41,598 nt of DNA from Verrucomicrobiales bacterium (GTDB taxonomy: Bacteria > Verrucomicrobiota > Verrucomicrobiia > Limisphaerales > JAQGOY01). How positions within the stretch are numbered: position 1 is the first letter of the stretch; each line of letters begins with the position of its first letter. A program made the translations under genes and the position numbers. Under the pieces are notes generated by a model that saw nothing but the letters and a program-made list of their open reading frames with translations, did no database searches and was not told the DNA's origin. The stretch lies in NCBI GenBank assembly GCA_028293375.1, contig JAQGOY010000211.1, positions 1-41,598 on the forward strand, given 5' to 3'. Of this stretch, positions 36,057 to 41,598 are shown in pieces.

Positions 36057-36349
36057 GAAATGTTGAGATTTTGGTCCATGACTTCGTTCTCCTCTCCTGG
36101 ACAGACCCACGAGGGTATCGTCCCATCGAGGAAGCCTCGCCCTGGAGCCGAACTTCCAACATTTCGGGGCGGGAAGATTTGGGGCGTGCCTTTCGATGGA
36201 TTTATACACTCGAGGGAACTGAGGAAGGACAGGAATTTCATGCTTTGCTTTTTGTGTTCGTCTTGCACGTGTCGTTTGGCTTTTGATCAGATTCTCGTGA
36301 CCTCGTATCCTACGATTATTAACGACGCTCGCGGGTTGGCTTTGCCGAG
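36057..36349 (-). repeat. Direct repeat module E, copy 1
   Basis: Shares a long stretch with 36539-36859, for example ACATTTCGGGGCGGGAAGAT and AACTGAGGAAGGACAGGAAT, with scattered substitutions. Its distal part overlaps module C. Confidence 0.85.
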
Positions 36350-36498
36350 ATCTAGTTCTCCGTTTCCTTATCCTTGGTTTTTCTTGTGTCAGTGACATCT
36401 GAATTTATTTGTTTTTGCACCCTGGATTATCCCTCGGATTTTTCCGACGACAATAGAGAAGGGTTTTCAATTCTATTTTGGGTCGAGGTTCTCTCTTT

Positions 36499-36536
36499 CC
36501 AAAAAAGGACATAGGAAGGACAGGATTAGGACATTT
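36499..36536 (-). repeat. TGTCCT iteron block (module B), inverted copy
   Basis: On the minus strand it reads TGTCCTAATCC, TGTCCTTCCTA, TGTCCTTTTTT, the same 11-nt spaced hexamers as at 1467. Confidence 0.75.
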
Positions 36537-36538
36537 GC

Positions 36539-36859
36539 TGGAAATGTTGAGATTTTTGTCCAAGACTTCGTTCTCCTCTCCGGGACAGACCCATCCTCCT
36601 TCGCCAAGGCTTCGGAGGACAGGCGAGGGTATTGCTCCATCGAGGAAGCCTTGCCCTGGAGCCGAACTTCCAACATTTCGGGGCGGGAAGATTTGGGGCG
36701 TGCCCTTCGATGGATTTATCCGCTCGAGGGAACTGAGGAAGGACAGGAATTTCATGCTTTGCTTTTTGTGTTCATCTTGCACGCGTCGTTTGGCTTTTGA
36801 TTTGATGCTCGTGACCTCGTGTCCTACGAATTTTTTAAGACGCTCGCGGGTTGGCTTTG
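36539..36859 (-). repeat. Direct repeat module E, copy 2 (with 30-nt insertion)
   Basis: Same as copy 1 but carrying a 30-nt palindromic insertion at 36594-36623 after CAGACCCA. Confidence 0.85.
36594..36623. mobile_element. Small palindromic insertion in repeat copy 2
   Basis: The sequence starting TCCTCCTTCGCC and running to GGAGGACAGG folds as TCCTCC-ttc-GCC-aa-GGC-ttc-GGAGGA. Module E copy 1 lacks it and reads CAGACCCA-C-GAGGGTA across the site, giving an empty/filled pair. It resembles short palindromic repeats known from other bacteria. Confidence 0.6.
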
Positions 36860-36917
36860 GTTTGCTCAAGTTCTGTGCGTATTGGTTAGTGATAAGTCCG
36901 TTGCCCTGTCATAAAAT

Positions 36918-37002
36918 GAAATGTCACTAAAAAAGTGACAAGAAAGTGACAGTTACCCAGGAGAACCCGGTTGTCACCTCTGACGGAAGGTGACATTTTT
37001 TT
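36918..37002 (-). repeat. TGTCAC hairpin module D, inverted copy
   Basis: Two perfect hairpins: TGTCACT-aaaaa-AGTGACA (36922-36940) and TGTCACCT-ctgacgga-AGGTGACA (36972-36995), the latter followed by a run of T on the plus strand, so it is terminator-like in that direction. Confidence 0.75.
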
Positions 37003-37159
37003 ATGGCCTGGCAGGGACTCCGGACTCCACAAGGAATCGCCCCGCATCGGACCTTCCAAGGTTTTGGGTTTAAATTCATTTTGCGATTTCGGGTCGAAAG
37101 GGTTGAATTCCTGGCTGGGTGAGTTTGGTTCGCTTTGATTTTCAATGTCGGGGACATAT

Positions 37160-37257
37160 AGGTTTATTTCTTTTTGCACCCTGGATTATCTCTTGGTTTT
37201 TAGCCGAGACAATGGCGAAGGGTTTTCAATTTTATTTTTGGGTCGAGGCTCGACTGC
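37160..37257 (-). repeat. Partial module C, second inverted copy
   Basis: Contains TTTTTGCACCCTGGATTAT and GGGTTTTCAATTTTATTT, matching the inverse of 985-1075. The next 50 bases (37270-37310) hold a deletion variant of the module E segment TCCTCCTTCG...GAGGAAGCCTC. Confidence 0.75.
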
Positions 37258-37486
37258 CCATTTGGGAGCAGCACCATCCTCCTTCGATTGCTCGTTCGAG
37301 GAAGCCTCACACTGCATCCACACCTGCAAGTTCAAGACAGGGCTATGCATTCGATTTGGGAGGGGTGCGGTATCGAGTTATGGACGGTCGAATACACCTG
37401 GCTTGGATTTAAAGTCATTTTTCTGTCGTCAGAATATTTCATCGATTGTCTTTCTAATTCATTTCGTTGAACCCATATTAACATGG

Positions 37487-37527
37487 GGCATACCCCGTAC
37501 GCTGTCCTACCCTCCAAATAGTTGGAA
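37487..37527 (-). repeat. Outer core repeat, right copy (module A)
   Basis: Inverted 41-nt match to 54-94, 40 of 41 identical. Weaker similarity continues outward to about 37578 (inverse of AGTTTTTCATTCG). Unlike the left copy, no helix-turn-helix gene lies inside it. Confidence 0.85.
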
Positions 37528-37578
37528 TTATTTTTGCTTTGTATAAACCTCTTGGTTGGAGGCGCTTACGAATGAAAA

Positions 37579-38172
37579 ACTGGGTTTAGAATGCCACGGA
37601 GCGGGGGGCGGGTTATTTAGATGGGGTTGCAGGATGTTCGGGACCCATGGATCAGGGCGGTGTTTTAAGATAAAAGGGAGCGATGAGACCAGGGAATACT
37701 AATTATTGCGAACACAAGCTAACGAACTTATCGAAGGGGCGGCGTGTCAGAGTGGGTGCACAAACTGAAAAGACAGCCTGGTTCCGCTCCAAATGCTTTT
37801 CACTTCATCCGCCCTCCTTTCTCAGTCTGCACTCTACAACAACGACTCTTAAACTTTGTTGTTCCCGTCAGATGAGAAGGAGCCAAAATGCTACCTTATG
37901 ATTTAGAAAATTCCTGAGAATAGAATCAGAAAAACGAGCCAAGGAACGATGAGAAAAGTCCGAAAGGCTAAAAGTGAATCGAAGGCGACCTTGTTGCGTG
38001 TATAAATTACGATAATCCAAGGTAAGTATGAACCAATCATTAGCATTAAGGAACTGATTCCTTTGACGTATCCGACCGACCAACCACGCGGTATTCAAAG
38101 TAATGAGAGAATTGATAAACCTGATGGATGTCAAAATTTAGCTGGAAGCGGAATTCCAAAAACAGACGCTCC
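37579..38172. other. Gene-poor stretch
   Basis: About 600 bases with only short frames (37683-37901 plus, 37868-38134 minus) that lack domains, signals or good start context. Nothing else recognised. Confidence 0.5.
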
Positions 38173-38174
38173 TG

Positions 38175-38337
38175 TGCGTATTCCGGAGCAATTCGGACAG
38201 TGATTCCGAAAATGGCCGGACAGTGATCCGATTGAAAGCGGACAGATTTCGGCTCCGAGCGGAAGGGTGTCCGATATGAAATGGAATGCTGTCCGGAAAG
38301 TCTCGGAATGGTGTCCGGATTGCTCCGGAATATGCAA
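38175..38337. mobile_element. IS21-like end-only remnant or MITE
   Basis: Imperfect inverted ends of about 35 nt (38175-38209 and 38303-38336) share TATTCCGGAGCAAT exactly and CGGACA nearby. Between them are several internal copies of GGACAGTGATCCG or TGTCCGG. Multiple TGTCCGG-type repeats near the ends are typical of IS21-family elements. No transposase or istB gene fits in the 163 bp, so it is a deletion derivative or a non-autonomous element. Confidence 0.6.
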
Positions 38338-38355
38338 GTGCCCGTCGAAAACGAT

Positions 38356-38709
38356 TTAAGGAATTAAACGACCGACCAACGCATCCCCAGAAGCGGAAAT
38401 TTCAAGTCCGGAACTCAAATGGTCAGCATTGATTTGCAAAGTTTGACCATTCGCTCGCACTTCGACCGAAATATTTCCTTCTTTATTAACCTTTTCAAAT
38501 TGGCATTTAATAAATTTACTGCGGTCCCATGACCAGCCTATTTTTAAATCGCCTACAAGAGGACCTACTTCGTTTGTTGATACGCTTGTTTGGTACCAGC
38601 CCCGGTAGGATGAAAATCCATCACCATGGACTTTAATTGAGGAGCCGCAACCGACACCAAAAAGTCCAACTGATGTCAGCATGAAATAGGTGAACAATGT
38701 ATGTTTCAT
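38356..38709 (-). CDS. Small putative lipoprotein
   Basis: The 117-residue protein begins MKHTLFTYFMLTSVGLFGVGCGSS, a signal with a likely lipidated Cys at 21. The rest is a small beta-rich domain (VGDLKIGWSWDRSKFIKCQFEK, then VEVRANGQTLQINADHL) of unknown function. Its ATG lies 2 bp after the stop of a possibly broken small gene. The IS21-like remnant lies about 20 bp past its stop. Confidence 0.65.
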   Translation of the reverse strand: MKHTLFTYFMLTSVGLFGVGCGSSIKVHGDGFSSYRGWYQTSVSTNEVGPLVGDLKIGWSWDRSKFIKCQFEKVNKEGNISVEVRANGQTLQINADHLSSGLEISASGDALVGRLIP

Positions 38710-38711
38710 AA

Positions 38712-39104
38712 CTAGTTTTCAATTTTCTCAGAACAATGATTTGGAGCCCATTTAATATCACCATCTTTACCAGATGACATGCGCGGGCAGTTGCCGATTT
38801 TTTTATCGTAGTCGGGTTCATCCACTTATACCTCAGCGTGCTCATCTGCGAAAGAAAAGGAGCATACTCCAAGGTGAGTGATACCTGGAACTGATAGGTT
38901 GGTTTGAGCCCCTTCCACGTCCCATTCCAAGTATTCGTCCAAGGGTGATCGCGGGTCAAGTTCCCTCGGCATTGTACTTGAATTTTGCCTGGGGATAGGA
39001 GTGGGTGCTGGAAGAACAATTAGACTGGATAAAGCTGCTCGATGGTTCAGGGTTGTGAGAAATTGATTGAACGGATGAGGCCTGCAGCGCTGGGTGGGCC
39101 ACAT
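38712..39104 (-). pseudogene. Possible broken small gene upstream of the lipoprotein
   Basis: The frame MPRELDPRSPLDEYLEWDVE...FADEHAEV stops at TAA (38826-38828) and continues in the same frame as VDEPDYDKKIGNCPRMSSGKDGDIKWAPNHC to TAG at 38712. Both halves look coding in composition. The single in-frame stop suggests a recent nonsense change. Alternatively the second half is a short gene starting at GTG 38825. No known family. Confidence 0.35.
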
Positions 39105-39353
39105 GCTGCCGAATGTAGCCGCGAGAGCGAGAGGGCGTTGTTATCTGTACCCGGGCCTACGCTTTCGCTCCGAGTCGAAGTTCGACCTCCGTTTGTTTTG
39201 CCGTGGCGCACCTTTGATGCTTTCATTCGTGGTTCACACCATTGGGAAACGAAGTGGTCGCTCTGGTTATTGACATTTGTCTTCGATTTGATGGATTTTT
39301 CTGTTCTTTAATAATGAATGGAGTCCCGGAAATTCGTTCTTAAGGGAACATTC
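39105..39353. other. Intergenic with a stray repeat fragment
   Basis: Contains GAGTCGAAGTTCGACCTCCG at about 39173-39192, which is the inverse of the GGAGGTCGAACCTCGAC motif of the left mosaic with one change. Nothing else recognised. Confidence 0.4.
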
Positions 39354-39452
39354 ATGCGAAAACGAACAGTAACACTTTTAGTCGAAGCGGAGCGCAAGCC
39401 CGAGTATCGACTGGACAACGCGCTTTTGAAGGGCATTCTGCAGAATGCTTGA
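39354..39452 (+). CDS. Possible 32-residue small protein
   Basis: ATG preceded by AAGGGA at a good distance (6 nt). The product MRKRTVTLLVEAERKPEYRL... is charged with no signal. The 3' part contains the perfect 16-nt palindrome GCATTCTGCAGAATGC (39432-39447). Too short to be sure, and not in the ORF track. Confidence 0.3.
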   Translation: MRKRTVTLLVEAERKPEYRLDNALLKGILQNA

Positions 39453-39602
39453 AGTTATTTCAATGTGTTATATAAATATGCGTTAATACTTACAAACTAG
39501 GTGTTCAGTTATCGGTTTTCACAAGGAGAATGTGAGGCTGTAACCTTTTATGGGAATGTTTCGTCTAGTGGTATGACCAAAGGGACAAGAGGAAATTAGT
39601 TG

Positions 39603-40874
39603 ATGAGCAAAGTCCAAAATCGAAAGCCGTTGTTGGAACGGTTATCCTGGCTGCTGGCAGGAGTTTTCATCGCGGTTGGGATCGATGTTGTTTCGCGCCA
39701 TGTAATTACGCCGAGAAACGAGGGCACCCCGCTGGTCCGGGTCAGTGCCAAACAGAATCAGTTAAAATCGATTTCAGGTTCTTGGGGAGTAATTCTGGTT
39801 GATCCTTTCCCCTTAAAATGGTCTGAAACTTACTTTTACGACAAAGAGAAGCGATTGACATCTGACCGGTGGGCTTTTTCCGGAACAAATCTCTCGATAA
39901 TCCAGGAATCTATTGCCAGGCTGACAAAACCGCAGGAACTCGCATCGGAAGTGGCGGAAGCCGGGAGGTGGAGGCAGGATAAAACCCATTTTGTTTTTCA
40001 GCCAACATCCACATTTTTGACACGTCTGACCCCGGAGAGCCGAGCGGAGCTGTATCGTTTGGCGGGAGATAATGGGAATTATTCGCAGCAATGGCCGTAT
40101 CGATTTACGGAACATACCTTTGCTGAAAGATTTGGAAATTCAGGGCTGAACAAAGTGCAGGTGAAGCAAATACGCGATCTGTGCTACTGGGATTGCAATT
40201 TGATCAGCTTTTGCGATGTGGCGCTGCTTCAAAAGAACTTCGATGAAAAAAGTTTTGATGAACTCATTCGCGTTCTCAATACGATCCCATCGTTGAGGGT
40301 GCGTTTGCATTTGTGTCCCAGCGACTCGGTGACGAACCTGCTTGCGTATTGGGGGAGAAATCAATCGGTGAGCCGGGTGAAACCGATATTGGAAACACTG
40401 ACTTCGACGAGCGAGGGGAATGAAATCAATATATGCGCTTTGTTGCCGCCATTTGCCCGGACCCGGCTTTACGGGTATCCGGATGCGAAGACGCATGAAG
40501 CGGAATCGCGGATGGATTGTTTCTTTACGGGGATGAATTTTTTCAACGATGCGCCCGATTTAAGATACCTGGACAATCAGGTGGTGAAAAGCAGGCTAAA
40601 AACGAAATTCAGGCCGGTGGGAAACACGCCGATATTTGGTGATTTGTTGGTGCTTATCAGCGCAGAAGGAGAAGCAATCCACATGGCAGTATATATCGCG
40701 GACGACATTGTTTTCACCAAGAATGGGATGACGGAGACGCAACCGTGGACGCTGATGAAGATTGAAGACATGCTGACCTACTTTCCAACCAGGACCCCGT
40801 CCAAGATATACTTTGTGCGGGAGATAGAAGATGTCAAAGCAGTCACTTACCATCCAGTTGCCAATCACGATTAA
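39603..40874 (+). CDS. Membrane-anchored protein with NlpC/P60-like C-terminal domain
   Basis: I place the start at ATG 39603, with AGAGGAAA upstream; the track's TTG is one codon earlier. One N-terminal transmembrane helix (about 12-28, LSWLLAGVFIAVGIDVV) leaves a 390-residue extracytoplasmic part. The last about 120 residues resemble the NlpC/P60 cysteine peptidase fold: SRMDCFFTGMNFF (candidate catalytic Cys), then GDLLVLISAEGEAIHMAVYIADD (Gly-Asp turn and candidate His). The family cleaves peptidoglycan stem peptides, but assignment here is tentative because the middle 200 residues match nothing I know. Confidence 0.72.
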   Translation: MSKVQNRKPLLERLSWLLAGVFIAVGIDVVSRHVITPRNEGTPLVRVSAKQNQLKSISGSWGVILVDPFPLKWSETYFYDKEKRLTSDRWAFSGTNLSIIQESIARLTKPQELASEVAEAGRWRQDKTHFVFQPTSTFLTRLTPESRAELYRLAGDNGNYSQQWPYRFTEHTFAERFGNSGLNKVQVKQIRDLCYWDCNLISFCDVALLQKNFDEKSFDELIRVLNTIPSLRVRLHLCPSDSVTNLLAYWGRNQSVSRVKPILETLTSTSEGNEINICALLPPFARTRLYGYPDAKTHEAESRMDCFFTGMNFFNDAPDLRYLDNQVVKSRLKTKFRPVGNTPIFGDLLVLISAEGEAIHMAVYIADDIVFTKNGMTETQPWTLMKIEDMLTYFPTRTPSKIYFVREIEDVKAVTYHPVANHD

Positions 40875-40910
40875 TGTTGCTGGAAAGAGGGAGCAGAATA
40901 GCGGGTTCGT

Positions 40911-41598
40911 TTATCGAAAAATGGATTTGTGCAGTTGGGCGGCAATTTCAAATGAACGCAACCGGGCCCGTTGTTCGTAAATATGGGCAGTGTAAATTAT
41001 TTCATCCGGTTGGGTTAATTCTGCAAATTTTCTAATGGCCTGCTCGACCTTTTCAGGAGCACCCACGGCAGAACAAGCCAATGCCTCGTCAGCTCCGGCT
41101 CTTTCCAGCGGAGACCAATAATTTTCCAGAGAATCCACGGGAGCGGGAAGCTGTCCAGGGTTTCCCCGGCGGAGGGCGACAAATTGCATTTGAAGGGAAG
41201 TCATAAGACGGCGAGCTTCAGCATCGGATTCCGCAGCAAATACGTTGAGAGCCACCATTACATAAGGAGCGGCCAATTGAGGGGAAGGTTGAAATCGTTC
41301 GCGGTAGATTTCAATAGCCTGAATCAGAGCGGCAGGAGCGAAGTGAGAAGCGAAGGCGAAAGGCAAGCCAAGTGCGGCAGCGAGCTGGGCGCTGAATAGG
41401 CTGGAACCGAGAAGCCAAACAGGAACATGGAGTCCAGCCCCGGGGATAGCGCGAATTTTCTGGCCGGGAATAGTGGGTGAGAAGTAGGCCTGCAACTCCT
41501 GCACGTCCTGCGGAAAAGTATCGGCTGCGGCGGGATTGCGTCGCAAAGCGCGGGTGGTGAGCTGGTCGGTGCCGGGAGCGCGCCCCAGGCCGAGGTCG
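40911..41598 (-). CDS. Luciferase-like (LLM) flavin-dependent oxidoreductase, 5' truncated
   Basis: The frame runs off the right edge. Beyond the track's start it continues upstream as [20 protein letters not shown], a signature of the bacterial-luciferase-like monooxygenase group. [32 protein letters not shown] is the typical central strand and helix, and [21 protein letters not shown] the typical C-terminus. About 229 residues are visible, so roughly the first 100 are missing. Substrate unknown. Confidence 0.9.
   Translation of the reverse strand, partial: DLGLGRAPGTDQLTTRALRRNPAAADTFPQDVQELQAYFSPTIPGQKIRAIPGAGLHVPVWLLGSSLFSAQLAAALGLPFAFASHFAPAALIQAIEIYRERFQPSPQLAAPYVMVALNVFAAESDAEARRLMTSLQMQFVALRRGNPGQLPAPVDSLENYWSPLERAGADEALACSAVGAPEKVEQAIRKFAELTQPDEIIYTAHIYEQRARLRSFEIAAQLHKSIFR

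Larger units (their letters stand above)
36000..37257 (-). repeat. Right mosaic of dispersed repeat modules (inverted relative to the left)
   Basis: No convincing gene. Modules seen in the left mosaic reappear here on the other strand: C (36240-36495, partials 36770-36860 and 37160-37257), B (36499-36536) and D (36918-37002). A further module E is directly repeated here (36057-36349 and 36539-36859). Open frames such as 36405-36869 and 35957-36268 translate these repeats in shifted combinations and are not conserved as whole proteins. Confidence 0.8.

Noticed and set aside
35974-36162. N-terminal extension of proA in the track
   Set aside because: It translates the adjacent repeat, and known ProA proteins start near MSVTDDMREIA.
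36405-36869. 154-residue minus-strand ORF with sequence shared with 35957-36268
   Set aside because: Similarity reflects the duplicated DNA module; the two frames diverge outside it and other copies are out of frame.
37868-38134. 88-residue minus-strand ORF
   Set aside because: No domain or good start signal; it lies in a gene-poor stretch beside the IS21-like remnant.

Overview
The window looks like chromosomal DNA of a Verrucomicrobiota bacterium, probably a Pedosphaera/Limisphaerales-like soil or freshwater lineage. This is inferred from family content: a DUF1592/DUF1588-type cytochrome gene paired with a DUF1552 gene, a PEP-CTERM protein, an H-X9-DG type prepilin-like protein, many Tat- or Sec-exported redox proteins, and repeated C-terminal 'E-S-T-x-L...W...FYR' modules. 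No rRNA, tRNA or CRISPR array was recognised.

Layout. (1) 1-1735 holds a helix-turn-helix protein gene followed by a mosaic of short dispersed repeats. (2) 1736-17529 is a block of exported proteins dominated by copper and haem enzymes. A cytochrome c/PHM-type copper monooxygenase/TPR protein lies on the plus strand. A compact seven-gene minus-strand operon reads leftward from about 10.8 kb: PPC/Ig-like protein, cupredoxin-FN3-PA14, multicopper oxidase, DUF1573-cytochrome c, carboxypeptidase-regulatory/Ig protein, DNRLRE protein, Rieske protein. On the plus strand follow a galactose-oxidase-like protein, a prepilin-like protein and three tandem paralogues with a DPFG-HIHGR-type motif, the last with a PEP-CTERM tail. 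(3) 18-26.5 kb is mainly housekeeping: a lipoprotein, citramalate synthase (cimA), valS, tag, a membrane protein, an esterase-like hydrolase and a degenerate cupredoxin. (4) 26.6-29.9 kb is a DUF1552 plus DUF1592-type pair. (5) 30.1-32.7 kb is a GT4/membrane protein/GT2 cassette. (6) 32.7-36.0 kb is a minus-strand operon reading proA, an ATP-grasp-like protein, then a MarC-type protein. (7) 36.0-37.6 kb is a second repeat mosaic, inverted relative to the left one. (8) 37.6-41.6 kb holds an IS21-like end remnant, a small lipoprotein behind a possibly broken gene, an NlpC/P60-like membrane-anchored protein and a truncated luciferase-like oxidoreductase.

How it fits together. The 1.7-17.5 kb region is best read as an extracytoplasmic oxidation system. 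Up to five copper proteins (PHM-like, multicopper oxidase, two cupredoxins counting the degenerate one at 26 kb, and a galactose-oxidase-like protein) sit with cytochromes c and a high-potential-type Rieske protein that could pass electrons. The substrate cannot be read from the sequence. The most unusual points are the Glu in place of the axial Tyr in the galactose-oxidase-like protein, the triplet of HIHGR-motif paralogues, and the two inverted repeat mosaics whose 41-nt outer cores match at 40 of 41 positions. These mosaics carry conserved hairpins and 11-nt-spaced TGTCCT iterons.
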